A stretch of 64,000 nucleotides of DNA from Actinomyces sp. 432 (GTDB taxonomy: Bacteria > Actinomycetota > Actinomycetes > Actinomycetales > Actinomycetaceae). Both the position numbers and the translations under genes were made by a program. Positions 17,956 to 27,767 of the stretch are shown in pieces (positions within the stretch are counted from its first letter, which is position 1; every line of letters starts with the position of its first letter). The notes below the pieces were generated by a model that did not search any database, was not told where the DNA came from, and worked only from the letters and a program-made list of their open reading frames with translations. The DNA lies in NCBI RefSeq assembly GCF_009930875.1, contig NZ_CP025249.1:1612001-1676000 (forward strand), given 5' to 3'.

Positions 17956-18705
17956 TCAGGCGAGGAAGCGGTCGTAGCCCTCCTCCTCCAGGCGGTCGGC
18001 GAGGTCCGCACCGCCCTCCTCGGCAACCCGGCCGTCCACGAACACGTGAATGTGGCTGGGCTTGATGTAGCGCAGGATGCGCGTGTAGTGCGTGATCAGC
18101 AGGAAGCCGGCGTCCGAGGCGTCGTGCAGCCGGTTGACCCCCTCGGAGACGATGCGCAGCGCGTCAATGTCCAGGCCGGAGTCCGTCTCGTCCAGGATGG
18201 CGAAGCGGGGGCGCAGCAGCTCCATCTGCAGGATCTCGAAGCGCTTCTTCTCGCCGCCGGAGAAGCCCGCGTTCACATCTCGCTGGGCGAAGGCCGGGTC
18301 CATGCGCAGGTTCTCCATGGCCTGGTTGACCTGGCCGATCCACTGGCGGACCTTGGGGGCCTCGCCGTCGACGGCCGTCTTGGCGGTGCGCAGGAAATTG
18401 GCCACCGTTACGCCGGGGACCTCAACGGGGTACTGCATGGCCAGGAACAGGCCCGCCCGGGCGCGCTCGTCGACGGTCATGTCGAGGATATTGACGCCGT
18501 CCAGCAGCACCTCGCCCTCGGTGACCTCATAGTCTGGGTGGCCGGCGATGGAGTATGCCAGGGTCGACTTGCCGGAGCCGTTGGGGCCCATGATGGCGTG
18601 CACCTCACCGGAGGCGACGGTCAGGTCCACGCCCTTGAGGATGGGCTTGGGACCGTCGTTGGTGGCGACCTGGACGTGGAGGTTCTTGATCTCGAGGGTG
18701 CTCAT
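17956..18705 (-). CDS. sufC: Fe-S cluster assembly ATPase SufC
   Basis: 249 residues. Walker A GPNGSGKST, signature FSGGEKKR, Walker B AILDETDSGLD and the H-loop region LLITHYTRIL are intact. SufC is a soluble ABC-type ATPase that drives the SufBCD scaffold. The frame opens nine codons earlier, but ATG 18705 (MSTLEIKNLHV) matches the family start. Located between sufD and sufS. Confidence 0.95.
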   Translation of the reverse strand: MSTLEIKNLHVQVATNDGPKPILKGVDLTVASGEVHAIMGPNGSGKSTLAYSIAGHPDYEVTEGEVLLDGVNILDMTVDERARAGLFLAMQYPVEVPGVTVANFLRTAKTAVDGEAPKVRQWIGQVNQAMENLRMDPAFAQRDVNAGFSGGEKKRFEILQMELLRPRFAILDETDSGLDIDALRIVSEGVNRLHDASDAGFLLITHYTRILRYIKPSHIHVFVDGRVAEEGGADLADRLEEEGYDRFLA

Positions 18706-18744
18706 AACTCTTGGTTCTTCTTTCGTGGGCAAAGTGGTTGGGGC

Positions 18745-19977
18745 TCAGACGGCGGCGGCCTGCTCGCGGGCGGATACGAGCCCGGTCAGCTCGAGCTCCT
18801 TCTCTATCGCGGCCATCAGCCGCTCCTCGACCTCGGGCACGCGGATCTCAGCGACGATCTCGTTGAAGAAGCCGAGCACCACCAGGCGGCGGGCCTCCAT
18901 CTCCGGGATGCCGCGGGCGCGCAGGTAGAACAGCTGCTCGTCGTCAAAACGGCCGGTTGCCGAGGCGTGCCCGGCGCCCTCAATGTTGCCGTTCTCGATC
19001 TCCAGGTTGGGGATGGAGTCCGCCTTGGCGCCCTCGGTGAGCACCAGGTTGCGGTTGAGCTCGTAGGTGTCGGTGCCGCGCGCGCCGGCACCGATGAAGC
19101 AGTCGCCTACCCACACGGAGTGAGCGCTCTCCCCCTGCAGGGCGCCCTTGTAGGCGACCCGGGAGTAGCAGTGCGGCTCGGTGTGGGCGACGTAGGGGCG
19201 GTGCTCCTGGTGCTGGCCGCCGTCGGTGAAGTACACGCCGTAGGCGTCAATGTGTCCACCCTCGCCCTGGAAGCCGAGGTCGGAGCAGATGCGCACGTCC
19301 CCGCCCAGGGAGACGACGACGTGCTTGAGGACGCCGCGCCCCTCCACGCGCACGCGGTGGTTGGAGGCGTGAACGGCACGGTCCTCCCACCCCTGAATCG
19401 TCACCAGGGTCAGCTCGGCCCCGTCGGCCACAGTCACCTCCACGGTCTGGGTCAGCGCGGCGGTGCCGCGGTGGTCGAGCAGCACCGTACCCACCGCATC
19501 CCTCTCGGCGATGACGCGAATGTGCTGGGCGGCGGGGTGCGCCAGCGCCTCATCCGCGCCGGTGGTGGTCACGCGCACCGCCCGCTCCAGCACCGCCCCG
19601 GGCAGCACGGTTAGCACGGTTGCGGCCTGGAAGGCGGCCCAGGCGACAACCCCGGTACGGTCGACTGGGGCCCCGACGACGCCCAGGCGCGGGTCCTGGC
19701 GGTCGACGGTCTCGGCCTCGGTGCCCGCCGGGGCATCGATGTCAACGACCAGCGGTCCGGAGCCGGATCCCGCCATGACGGCGTCGAGGTCGAACAGGGG
19801 GGCGAAGCGCTTGACGGGGGTGAACCGCCACTCCTCCTCGCGGCCGTGGGGAACCGGGATGTCGGCCGGGTCGAAGGAAGTGGGCCTCTCTGCGCGGGAG
19901 GAGACGTAGCGTCGCCCGCCGTGCGAGTGGGCGCCCTCCAACGACGCGCGCGAGTGGTCGGTCTTTAATTCGGGCAT
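18745..19977 (-). CDS. sufD: Fe-S cluster assembly protein SufD
   Basis: 410 residues, right-handed beta-helix scaffold partner of SufB in the SufBC2D complex. Family blocks visible are FTPVKRFAPLFD near the N-terminus, RVEGRGVLKHV and DLGFQGEGGHIDAYGVYF in the helix, and the C-terminal GHASATGRFDDEQLFYLRARGI followed by GFFNEIVAEI, shared by SufB and SufD. It sits in standard order between sufB and sufC. Confidence 0.95.
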   Translation of the reverse strand: MPELKTDHSRASLEGAHSHGGRRYVSSRAERPTSFDPADIPVPHGREEEWRFTPVKRFAPLFDLDAVMAGSGSGPLVVDIDAPAGTEAETVDRQDPRLGVVGAPVDRTGVVAWAAFQAATVLTVLPGAVLERAVRVTTTGADEALAHPAAQHIRVIAERDAVGTVLLDHRGTAALTQTVEVTVADGAELTLVTIQGWEDRAVHASNHRVRVEGRGVLKHVVVSLGGDVRICSDLGFQGEGGHIDAYGVYFTDGGQHQEHRPYVAHTEPHCYSRVAYKGALQGESAHSVWVGDCFIGAGARGTDTYELNRNLVLTEGAKADSIPNLEIENGNIEGAGHASATGRFDDEQLFYLRARGIPEMEARRLVVLGFFNEIVAEIRVPEVEERLMAAIEKELELTGLVSAREQAAAV

Positions 19978-20053
19978 GAGTGCTCCTTGCCGGATCGCCT
20001 CCGGCGGCTCGTAATCGGGCAGTAAAAAGTACGGGCTGCGTGTGCCGGCCGGC

Positions 20054-21493
20054 TCAGCCGACGGAGTTCTCCATCTGCAGCTCGATGAGCCGGTTGAGCT
20101 CCAGGGCGTACTCCATGGGCAGCTCCCGGGCGATGGGCTCGACGAAGCCGCGCACGATCGTGGCCATGGCCTCGGTCTCGGTCAGCCCGCGCTGCATCAG
20201 GTAGAACAGCTGGTCGGCACTCACCTTGGACACGGTGGCCTCGTGCCCCATCTCGACGTCGTCGGTGCGCACGTCCACGTACGGGTAGGTGTCCGAGCGC
20301 GAGATCTCATCCACCAGCAGGGCGTCGCACAGCACATTGGACTTGGAGTGCCGGGCGTTCTTCTGTACCTGCACCAGGCCGCGGTAGCCGGAGCGGCCGC
20401 CGCCCCGGGAGATCGACTTGGAGACGATGTGGCTGGAGGTGTGCGGCGCCATGTGGACCATCTTGGCGCCGGTGTCCTGGTGCTGCCCGGCGCCGGCGAA
20501 GGCGATGGACAGGGCCTCACCGCGGGCGTGGGGCCCCATGAGGAAGACGGCCGGGTACTTCATGTTCCGCTTGGAACCGATGTTGCCGTCCACCCACTCC
20601 ATGGTGGCGCCCTCGGCGCAGGTGGCGCGCTGGGTGACCAGGTTGTAGACGTTGTTGGACCAGTTCTGGATGGTCGTGTAGCGCACGCGCGCGTTCTTCT
20701 TGACGATGATCTCCACGATCGCCGAGTGCAGGGAGTCGGTGGAGTAGATGGGGGCGGTGCAGCCCTCCACGTAGTGCACGTAGGAGCCCTCGTCAGCGAT
20801 GATCAGGGTGCGCTCGAACTGGCCCATGTTCTCGGTGTTGATGCGGAAGTAGGCCTGCAGGGGGATCTCCACCTGCACGCCCGGCGGCACGTAGATGAAG
20901 GAGCCGCCGGACCACACGGCCGTGTTCAGGGCGGCGAACTTGTTGTCGCCTGCGGGCACGACGGAGCCGAAGTACTCCCGCATCAGCTCGGGGTACTGCT
21001 TCAGGGCGGAGTCGGTGTCCAGGAAGATCACGCCCTGCTCCTGAAGGTCCTCGCGGATCTGCTCGTAGACGACCTCGGACTCGTACTGTGCGGCTACCCC
21101 GGCCACGAGCCGGTCGCGCTCCGCCTGGGGAATCCCGAGCCGGTCGTAGGTGTTGCGGATGTCCTCGGGCAGGTCCTCCCAGGAGGAGGCCGGCTTGTCT
21201 GTGGAGCGCACGAAGTACTTGACCTGGTCCATGTCCAAGTCGGACAGGTCCACGCCCCAGGTCGGCATGGGCTTGCGCTTGAAGATCTCGTACGCCTTCA
21301 GGCGCTTTTGCAGCATCCACTCGGGCTCGCCCTTCAGCGCGGAGATCTCACGGACCACTTGCTCGTCCAGGCCGCGCCTGGCGGAGAGGCCGGCGGCGTC
21401 GGAGTCACGCCAGCCGTACTCGTAGGTCTCTGAAATCGACTCGATGATCTCGTCGTCGCTGCTGCGGACGGTCTCAGTCACGGGAGCTGTCAT
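20054..21493 (-). CDS. sufB: Fe-S cluster assembly protein SufB
   Basis: 479 residues. Core motifs are [52 protein letters not shown], the scaffold cysteine region [15 protein letters not shown] and the C-terminal [19 protein letters not shown]. SufB is where the cluster forms on the SufBC2D complex. No intein is present, unlike in some actinobacteria. The start ([12 protein letters not shown]) overlaps the sufR stop by one base (TGATG), so translation is coupled to the regulator. The frame is open far upstream through sufR, but that is a shadow. Confidence 0.96.
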   Translation of the reverse strand: MTAPVTETVRSSDDEIIESISETYEYGWRDSDAAGLSARRGLDEQVVREISALKGEPEWMLQKRLKAYEIFKRKPMPTWGVDLSDLDMDQVKYFVRSTDKPASSWEDLPEDIRNTYDRLGIPQAERDRLVAGVAAQYESEVVYEQIREDLQEQGVIFLDTDSALKQYPELMREYFGSVVPAGDNKFAALNTAVWSGGSFIYVPPGVQVEIPLQAYFRINTENMGQFERTLIIADEGSYVHYVEGCTAPIYSTDSLHSAIVEIIVKKNARVRYTTIQNWSNNVYNLVTQRATCAEGATMEWVDGNIGSKRNMKYPAVFLMGPHARGEALSIAFAGAGQHQDTGAKMVHMAPHTSSHIVSKSISRGGGRSGYRGLVQVQKNARHSKSNVLCDALLVDEISRSDTYPYVDVRTDDVEMGHEATVSKVSADQLFYLMQRGLTETEAMATIVRGFVEPIARELPMEYALELNRLIELQMENSVG

Positions 21494-22221
21494 CAGTTTC
21501 CTTCCATTCTTCGGGGGCTGCGGCCCCGCTGGTCTACCGCCCGTGCAGCGCGCTTGCGCAGCGTGGGCATGGCGATGGGTACGTGTGTGGTGCAAACGTG
21601 CTCGCCGCCGGCCAGGGTGGCCAGGCGCTGCACGGGTACACCGAGCAGGCGCGCGAAGGTGCGGGTCTCGGCGTCGCAGAGTGCCTGGAAGTGCCCGGCG
21701 ACCTCGCGCACCGGGCAGTGGCCCTGGCACAGCTGAACGGCGAAGGTACCGTCACCTACGTCACGGACCGTGGCCGCGTAGCCATCCAGGGTCAGGGCGT
21801 CCGCCAGGGCGCGCGCCCGCTCGGCCGGGTCCTTTCCGACGGCCTCGACAATGGGCATGTAGCGGCGCTCCAGATCGCGGCCGCGGGAGGCGGCGAAGGA
21901 GTCAATGGCCTTGTCCCCGCCTACCTGCGACAGGTAGGACAGGGCCCGGTTGGCCAGCTCCGAGTACCCCTCGCCGAAGCTCGTGTGCGCGTGCGCGGTA
22001 GCGACGTAGAAGCGTGCCGGGCGGCCGCGGCGGCGCTTGCCGCTGGCGGCCGGGTTGTGGACCGCGATCTCACCGGACTGCTCCAGCGCGGTGAGGTGAC
22101 GGCGCACGGCTGCGGGGGTGAGACTGAGCACCTTGGCCAGCTGGGCGGCTGATATCGGGCCCTTCTCTGCGATTAGGTCGAGGACTCGTGAGCGGGTGGA
22201 GTCGTCATCGACTTGGCTCAT
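21493..22221 (-). CDS. sufR: SUF operon repressor SufR (Fe-S-sensing, ArsR/DeoR-like HTH)
   Basis: 242 residues. A winged HTH at 10-45 ([39 protein letters not shown]) and a C-terminal domain with cysteines in [16 protein letters not shown] and EHVCTTH, the spacing of Fe-S-binding SufR proteins. The family represses suf when its cluster is intact and releases DNA under iron or oxidative stress. It is the first gene of the suf operon, and a GAACA-N4-TGTTC dyad lies in its upstream region. Confidence 0.93.
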   Translation of the reverse strand: MSQVDDDSTRSRVLDLIAEKGPISAAQLAKVLSLTPAAVRRHLTALEQSGEIAVHNPAASGKRRRGRPARFYVATAHAHTSFGEGYSELANRALSYLSQVGGDKAIDSFAASRGRDLERRYMPIVEAVGKDPAERARALADALTLDGYAATVRDVGDGTFAVQLCQGHCPVREVAGHFQALCDAETRTFARLLGVPVQRLATLAGGEHVCTTHVPIAMPTLRKRAARAVDQRGRSPRRMEGN

Positions 22222-22291
22222 GGCTTACTCCTCTCCAAGGCGGCGCGGTGCGGGCGGCGGAGCCGGGGGGACGACTCCTTGCACACGTCAA

Positions 22292-22324
22292 ACTTTAACG
22301 AACATCTTTGTTCCGAAATTCCAC
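22292..22324 (-). promoter_or_regulatory. SUF operon promoter with inverted-repeat operator
   Basis: Perfect inverted repeat GAACA-TCTT-TGTTC at 22300-22313. On the minus strand a TAAAGT (-10-like, 22297-22292) lies 17 bp downstream of an AATTTC (-35-like), placing the dyad in the spacer. That is where a SufR repressor would act. The promoter call is inference from spacing. Confidence 0.5.
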
Positions 22325-22385
22325 GATGGCAAGTTCCCGACGCCGAGCGGCGCGTGCGATATAGCACGTCGCGACTGTGGCACGC

Positions 22386-22422
22386 AGGCGGCCCGGGTGC
22401 CTCTCGACATCCCGGGCCGCCT
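22386..22422 (-). terminator. Strong hairpin terminator after the GH32/68-like gene
   Basis: AGGCGGCCCGGG (22386-22397) pairs perfectly over 12 bp with CCCGGGCCGCCT (22411-22422), loop 13 nt, about 30 bp past the stop of the hydrolase gene on the minus strand. It isolates the sugar operon from sufR. Confidence 0.75.
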
Positions 22423-22450
22423 GTTCGTGCCGGTGAAGGTGCAGATACCG

Positions 22451-23365
22451 CTACGGTGCCGCCGCTAGCCCGACCTCGTCCCAGCGCAGTGGATCGGGCA
22501 TGGTGCCGATGAACTCGCCGTCGACGACGTCGTTGAAGCCGGTGTAGATCCACTGGCCGTCCCGCAGCTGAACCAGCTGGCCGGCGTACAGGTGCTCCGG
22601 AACCACGTACCGGGCGGAGTCGACGTCCCAGGGCCCCAGGGGGCTGTCCCCCTCGGCGATCCACACTCCGCCCGGCCCGGGTTCGGCCTGCATGTCCGCA
22701 CCGCATGAGAAGACCAGCAGGTGCCGACCCTCCACGTGCCGCGACTGGCTGACCTCGAGCTGACCGAACCTGCTCGGCTCGGTCAGGGGTGGCAGCACCT
22801 CCCAGTGGTCGAGGTCCGCGGACACCGCGTGCCCGATCACGCCGGCGTGCTTGCGGTCAACGCCCCGGGCGCGGGCGGTGACCAGCATGTGCCACAGCCC
22901 GTCATGGCGGAACACGAAGGGATCGCGCCACGGCTCGTCGAAGGCGTAGCCGGGGCTCCACTTCTCATACCACCGTCCGTCCGCCTCGAGCGGCTGCGCG
23001 CAGCAGCGCTCAAAGGTGACGCCGTCGGCGGAGTCGGCCCAGCCGATCCGCTGGACCATGCCGCGCTCCGCCCGGGAGATGCCCGTGTAGAACACCCGCA
23101 TACCGCCGCCGGGCTTGTTTATGGTGCAACCCGTCCAGATGGCCTGGTCATCGAATGCCGGGCCGTCGGAGTGCACCAGGGCGTCCGGAAGCAGCTGCCA
23201 GTTGCGCGCGTCGGCGGAAACGGCGTGCCCCATGGAGGCCCGCCAGTGCCGCCGGTCCGGGTCATGCAGTGCCCGGGAGGCGCGCAGGAAGAACAGGTGG
23301 TAGTGCTCGCCGTCGTCGGCGATCCAGTGGTCCCACAGCCAGTGGTCTGCAAGCTCCAGTCCCAT
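22451..23365 (-). CDS. Glycoside hydrolase, GH32/GH68-like five-bladed propeller
   Basis: 304 residues without signal peptide, so the substrate would be an imported oligosaccharide. Motifs match the GH32/68/43 superfamily: DHWIADDGEHYHLFF (candidate nucleophile Asp17), WRDPFVF (RDP at 147-149, the transition-state stabiliser) and FGQLEVSQ (Glu204, candidate acid/base). The C-terminal beta-sandwich of true GH32 is missing; the protein is a lone propeller. It is the last gene of a LacI-SBP-permease-permease-hydrolase operon, four bases after the permease, which suggests a fructoside or related sugar. Family moderate to good, substrate uncertain. Confidence 0.75.
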   Translation of the reverse strand: MGLELADHWLWDHWIADDGEHYHLFFLRASRALHDPDRRHWRASMGHAVSADARNWQLLPDALVHSDGPAFDDQAIWTGCTINKPGGGMRVFYTGISRAERGMVQRIGWADSADGVTFERCCAQPLEADGRWYEKWSPGYAFDEPWRDPFVFRHDGLWHMLVTARARGVDRKHAGVIGHAVSADLDHWEVLPPLTEPSRFGQLEVSQSRHVEGRHLLVFSCGADMQAEPGPGGVWIAEGDSPLGPWDVDSARYVVPEHLYAGQLVQLRDGQWIYTGFNDVVDGEFIGTMPDPLRWDEVGLAAAP

Positions 23366-23368
23366 CGC

Positions 23369-24325
23369 TCACCCCTTGACCGCGGTGCCGGCCAGCGACT
23401 GCACGAAGGAGCGTTGGAAGATGACGAAGATGATCAGCACCGGCAGGGTGATCAGCGTGCCATAGGCCATGATCTGGCCCCATACGGGATTGAGCTGGAA
23501 GAAGTACTGCATCCCCACGCTCACCGGTCGCATCGACTCCTGCTGCACCACCATCAGGGGCCACAGGTAGGAGTTCCAGGCCGGCAGCATGGTGATGATC
23601 GCAACCGTGGCAAAGGTGGGCCCGGACAGCGGCACGATGATCTTGCGGTAGATGGTCCACCAGCTTGCACCGTCGACGCGGGCGGCCTCGTCGATCTCCT
23701 TGGGGATGTCGCCAAAGTGCTGAGCGAATAGGAAGATCGCCAGCGCATTGGCCACGTAGGGCAGGATCTGCACCTGGTAAGTGTTGAGCATGCCCTGCTT
23801 GAGCAGGAAGCCGTCCACGGCCCACTGGATGGAGGGCAGCTTCGCCACCCAGAAGACCAGCGGCACCGCGATGGTCTCAAAAGGCACCATCAGGGTGGCC
23901 AGCACCAGGGACAGGATCAGGTTCTTGCCCCTCCAGCGCATGCGTGAGATGGCGAAGCCGATCATGGAGTTCACGATCAGTCCCAGGCCCACGATCGCCA
24001 CGGTGACGATGACGGAGTTGGCGATGAAGCGTCCTGCCGGCACCCGGTTGAATACACCCTCGTAGTTGTCCAGGCTCAAGTCCCCCACCGGCAGGAACGC
24101 CTTGAACGAGCCGAGATCGGAGAAGATCTGGGCGTCGCTCTTGAAGGACGAGAAGATCATGAACAGCAGGGGGAAGACGGCGACGACGGCCGCCACTGTC
24201 AGCCCCAGGTAGGTCAGGATCCGGGAGCGGCGCTTGGTGGCGGCACGCCCGCGCCTGCGCGAGGTCCCCGGCGTGGCCTCCGGGGCCGGGCCTGCGGTGT
24301 TCGCTGCGGTGGTCATGTCAGTCAC
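23369..24325 (-). CDS. Carbohydrate ABC transporter permease (MalG-type)
   Basis: 318 residues, six transmembrane segments after a basic Ala/Thr-rich N-terminus (residues 1-32). The EAA loop reads EIDEAARVDGASWWTIYRKIIVPLSGP, typical of CUT1 importers. Its start overlaps the upstream permease stop by eight bases, so the two are coupled. It forms the membrane channel with the MalF-type partner. Confidence 0.93.
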   Translation of the reverse strand: MTDMTTAANTAGPAPEATPGTSRRRGRAATKRRSRILTYLGLTVAAVVAVFPLLFMIFSSFKSDAQIFSDLGSFKAFLPVGDLSLDNYEGVFNRVPAGRFIANSVIVTVAIVGLGLIVNSMIGFAISRMRWRGKNLILSLVLATLMVPFETIAVPLVFWVAKLPSIQWAVDGFLLKQGMLNTYQVQILPYVANALAIFLFAQHFGDIPKEIDEAARVDGASWWTIYRKIIVPLSGPTFATVAIITMLPAWNSYLWPLMVVQQESMRPVSVGMQYFFQLNPVWGQIMAYGTLITLPVLIIFVIFQRSFVQSLAGTAVKG

Positions 24326-25244
24326 CCTCTCTGGTCAGGCGCCGCTGGATGAGGCTGATCACTAGCACGGCGACGAAGAAAATCAGCGAGATCGCGCTGC
24401 CGTAGCCCATGTCCTGCTCGCGGTAGCCCTTGCGTACGGCGTGGTAGACGAGTGTGGAGGTGGCGTCCTGGGGTCCGCCCGAGGTCATTACGTCCACCTG
24501 CACGAACAGGCCCAGTGCGGCAATGGTGATAGTGACCAGGATGAACACCATCGTGGAGTGGAGTCCCGGCCAGGTGACGTACCGGAAGCGCTGCCAGCCA
24601 TTGACGCCGTCGAGTGCGGCGGCCTCGTACAGCGCCGGGTCGATTCCCTGCAGCCCGGACAGCCAGATAATCATGTGCAGGCCGACCGCCTGCCAGATGG
24701 ACAGCAAGATGATGGCGGGCATCGCCGTGCCGGGATTATTCAGCCACGCCACGGCTGTCCAGCCGCCACCGGTGAGGGTGTTGAGGATCGAGTTGAACAG
24801 GCCGTCCTTCTCGTAGAAGAAGCTCCACAGGATGGATACCACCACCATGGAAGTGACCACCGGCATGAAGATCATGGTGCGGAAGGCGGTCACGCCCTTG
24901 ACCTTCTGGTTGACCAGGATCGCCAGCGCCAGGGCGAGCCCGGACTGGCAGGGCACCACGATGAGCGCGAAGAAGGCCGTGTTGGTCAGCGACCTGATGA
25001 AGGTCGGGTCGCTGCTGAAGGCGCGGATGAAGTTGCTCAGCCCGATGAACTCGGGCGGGTTGGGGGATATCAGGCGCGCGTTGGTAAAGCTGAGCGCGAA
25101 GGTGAGCACGATGGGGATGCCCAGGAACAGCGTTAGCAGCAGCAGCGCGGGCGCTGACATGAGCCAGGCGGTGCGGGCCTCCTTGCGCAGCGCGGCGGAG
25201 CGCCCGACGCGTTTAGACGACGTGGTTGCGGTTGACGTGGACAT
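24318..25244 (-). CDS. Carbohydrate ABC transporter permease (MalF-type)
   Basis: 308 residues, about six transmembrane segments. The EAA motif reads LYEAAALDGVNGWQRFRYVTWPG. The frame is open to 25313, but ATG 25244 has GGAGGAG at correct distance and is chosen. It lies between the solute-binding lipoprotein and the second permease. No ATPase gene lies in this operon, so a shared MsiK-type ATPase elsewhere is likely, as in other actinobacteria. Confidence 0.93.
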   Translation of the reverse strand: MSTSTATTSSKRVGRSAALRKEARTAWLMSAPALLLLTLFLGIPIVLTFALSFTNARLISPNPPEFIGLSNFIRAFSSDPTFIRSLTNTAFFALIVVPCQSGLALALAILVNQKVKGVTAFRTMIFMPVVTSMVVVSILWSFFYEKDGLFNSILNTLTGGGWTAVAWLNNPGTAMPAIILLSIWQAVGLHMIIWLSGLQGIDPALYEAAALDGVNGWQRFRYVTWPGLHSTMVFILVTITIAALGLFVQVDVMTSGGPQDATSTLVYHAVRKGYREQDMGYGSAISLIFFVAVLVISLIQRRLTREGD

Positions 25245-25309
25245 GAGTGTCTCCTCCCCGGTGGGGACGCCGACTGCGTCCCCACCGGTACTCGGGACGG
25301 AAGCTGCCG

Positions 25310-26605
25310 TCACTTGGCCTGGTAGCCGTTGTTGGAGGTGATGTCGGCGTCGATGTCCTTGACCGCTTGGTCCAGGGTGGACTTCACGTCGGCACCGGAG
25401 ACGATGTCACGGGCGGCCTTGTCGAAGATCGAGGAGATCACCTTGTAGCCGGGCGTGGCGGGGCGCAGGAGGGCGTACTTGGTGCCGATCTCGTACACGG
25501 GCTCCAGGGCCCCGCCCTCCTTGTAGTACTCGGTCTGCGGCGTGGCCGAGGGCACAGAGGGGAAGTTGCCGATGGCGTTGGAGTACTCCACCAGGTACTC
25601 GTCCTGCATGAGGAACTCGATGAATGCGTTGGCCGCGGCGGGGTTGGAGCTGGTGGCCGACACGCCCCACTGCCAGGAGCCGCCGCCGACGCGCGCGCCC
25701 TGTCCGAAGTCCACCGGCGGGAGGATGAGCACCTCGTCCTCGCCGAAGGTCTCCTGCGACTGGAGCACCTTCCAGCCGCCGGCGTAGTAGAGCGGCACCT
25801 TGCCCTGGAGGAAGTCCTGCCCGTCCGTTGCGGGCGTCTCGGAGGCGTATCCCTTGGTGAAGCAGGAGCGGAACCACTCGCCCCACTGCACCGCGGCGTC
25901 GCCGTTGAGGAAGCCATCGGCAGTCTCGAAGGTCTCCCGATCGATCAGGTCGCCACCGAAGGACTGCAGCATCGGGGCGTAGGCGTAGGGCCACCACTCG
26001 GCCGTATCCGCTACCGAGAAGTCGATCGCGTAGTCGTAGTCGGGCAGCTCGGAGAGCTTGGCCAGGGCGTCATCGAACTCCTCTCGGGTCCACGGCTGGT
26101 CGATCGTGGGGATGGGCACGCCGGCGGCCTCGAAGGCGGACTTGCGGCCCAGGAAGCACAGGGAGGTGTCGTAGGGGCCCACCGAGTACAGGGTGTCATT
26201 CCAGTAGCCCTTGGCCGAGTCGATGATGCTGTCCTCCAGCTCCGAGGAGATCTGCAGGGGCGCAAGGTAACCGGAGTAGGCCCAGTTGGGCATGATGGGG
26301 CCGTCCAGGTCGAGGATGTCGGGCAGGTCCCCGGCCACGGCGGCCGCCGCGATGGAGTCGTTGTAGGAGGCCTGCGGGAAGTCCTTGACCTCGACGGGGG
26401 TGTCGGGGTTGGCCGCGTTGAAGGCCTCCACCGCATTCTTGACGACGGCGAGCTCCTCGCTGTTGCCCCCGTTGTGGGTCCACAGCGTGATGGCACCGGA
26501 GGAGCCGGAGGCGGAGCCGCCCTGCTGGGAGGAGCAGGCGGCGAGCGTGGCGGCCACTGCGGCGGTTACGCCCAGGCCGAGGAACGTGCGGCGAGTAGTG
26601 GACAT
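25310..26605 (-). CDS. Sugar ABC transporter substrate-binding lipoprotein
   Basis: 431 residues of the extracellular solute-binding protein family 1. The N-terminus MSTTRRTFLGLGVTAAV has a twin-arginine (Arg5-Arg6) and ends in the lipobox LAAC with Cys24, so it is probably a Tat-exported lipoprotein. Then a Ser/Gly linker and the binding fold (ITLWTHNGGNSEE; GDLPDILDLDGP; QGKVPLYYAGGW). ATG 26605 has GAAGGAG upstream. It should capture the sugar for the two permeases downstream. Confidence 0.93.
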   Translation of the reverse strand: MSTTRRTFLGLGVTAAVAATLAACSSQQGGSASGSSGAITLWTHNGGNSEELAVVKNAVEAFNAANPDTPVEVKDFPQASYNDSIAAAAVAGDLPDILDLDGPIMPNWAYSGYLAPLQISSELEDSIIDSAKGYWNDTLYSVGPYDTSLCFLGRKSAFEAAGVPIPTIDQPWTREEFDDALAKLSELPDYDYAIDFSVADTAEWWPYAYAPMLQSFGGDLIDRETFETADGFLNGDAAVQWGEWFRSCFTKGYASETPATDGQDFLQGKVPLYYAGGWKVLQSQETFGEDEVLILPPVDFGQGARVGGGSWQWGVSATSSNPAAANAFIEFLMQDEYLVEYSNAIGNFPSVPSATPQTEYYKEGGALEPVYEIGTKYALLRPATPGYKVISSIFDKAARDIVSGADVKSTLDQAVKDIDADITSNNGYQAK

Positions 26606-26687
26606 GGACACTCCTTCGTGTGTCACTGGGATGGTTTACCGGAATCGGGGCGAATCCGGGGCTTGTGGGGGCCGCCCGGCCCGGGGC

Positions 26688-27695
26688 TCAGGCGCCCGGG
26701 GGTGCGGGGGCGGTTGAGTTGCGGACGATGAGGTCACACGGGAAGCGGTGGATGCCTGCGGGCTCGGGCAGGTCGTCGTGGATCAGCCGCCGCACGAGCC
26801 AGTCCGCCATCTCGTAGTGGGGCAGGCGCATGGTGGTCAGCTGGGGCGCCAGATTCGTGGAGATCAGCCGCAGGTCGTCGAAGCCGACAACCGACAGCTG
26901 CTCGGGGATGGAGATTCCCAGGGCTGCGGCCGTGCGGTACACGCCGGCCGCCATGCCGTCGTTGTAGCAGAAGACCGCAGTGGGACGGTTCTGGCGGTCC
27001 AGCAGCCTGCGGGCACCGGCATCCGCCTGCTCTGGGTGCTGTCCGGCTGCTATCACCAGGTCTGGGTCCGGGGTAATGCCCGCCTCGCGCAGGGTTGTCT
27101 CGTATGCTGCGCGGCGCATCCCAATGGCGACAGCACAGACGTCTTGAGTCAGGTGGCCGATCCGGCGGTGACCCAGCTCCAGCAGGTGCGTTACCGCGGC
27201 GCGCGCAGCCGCCTCCTCATCGGGCACAACTCCGACGACGTCGTCCCGATCGGCGAAGCCGTTCAGGACCGCCACGTTGTCCAGCTCCGCCGGCACGCGC
27301 ACCTGCTGGTGGTACATGGCGGCGTGCACGATGACGTCTACGCGCCGGGAGCGCAGCTCGCGCACCGCGCGGCGGGTCGGTTCCGGTTCCCCGCCGGAGT
27401 CGGTCAGCAGCACGGACCAGCCGAGTTCTGCGCAGGCGCTGAGGATGGCGTCGATCATCGCAACCGCGTAGGGAGTGGACAGGACCCGGACGCCGAGCAC
27501 CCCCACGGTGCGCGTGCGGCGGTTGCGCATGCCGCCTGCAAGCGCATCGCGCACGTAGCCGAGGTCCTCCGCCGCGGCGCGCACACGGTCCGCTGTAGCC
27601 TGGGAAACCCTCCCCTGCGCCTTGCCCGACAGCACCAAGGAGGCGGAGGCCGTGGAGACGCCGGCTGCATCAGCGACATCACTGAGAGTCGCCAT
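26688..27695 (-). CDS. LacI-family regulator of the sugar ABC operon
   Basis: 335 residues. The HTH is at residues 3-25 (TLSDVADAAGVSTASASLVL), followed by the hinge RVRAAAEDLGY and the sugar-sensing domain (VVGFDDLRLISTNLAPQLTT). ATG 27695 has AGGAGG at ideal distance; the frame extends 17 codons further without support. It is upstream of and codirectional with the SBP-permease-hydrolase genes, so it is likely their repressor. An imperfect palindrome overlapping a TTGACT box lies upstream. Confidence 0.92.
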   Translation of the reverse strand: MATLSDVADAAGVSTASASLVLSGKAQGRVSQATADRVRAAAEDLGYVRDALAGGMRNRRTRTVGVLGVRVLSTPYAVAMIDAILSACAELGWSVLLTDSGGEPEPTRRAVRELRSRRVDVIVHAAMYHQQVRVPAELDNVAVLNGFADRDDVVGVVPDEEAAARAAVTHLLELGHRRIGHLTQDVCAVAIGMRRAAYETTLREAGITPDPDLVIAAGQHPEQADAGARRLLDRQNRPTAVFCYNDGMAAGVYRTAAALGISIPEQLSVVGFDDLRLISTNLAPQLTTMRLPHYEMADWLVRRLIHDDLPEPAGIHRFPCDLIVRNSTAPAPPGA

Positions 27696-27767
27696 CGCCC
27701 CTCCTGCTAGCTCATTAGTGGACCGGGCAACCGCGCCCGCTAACAAGAGTGTGAGTCGTCACATGAG

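Noticed and set aside
17104..19614. Very long open frame on the plus strand opposite sufS, sufC and sufD.
   Set aside because: It is the antisense of three certain suf genes and has the Gly/Val/His-rich composition of a shadow frame.
25247..26731. Long plus-strand open frame opposite the solute-binding protein gene.
   Set aside because: A shadow of a certain gene; composition is typical of antisense in high-GC DNA.
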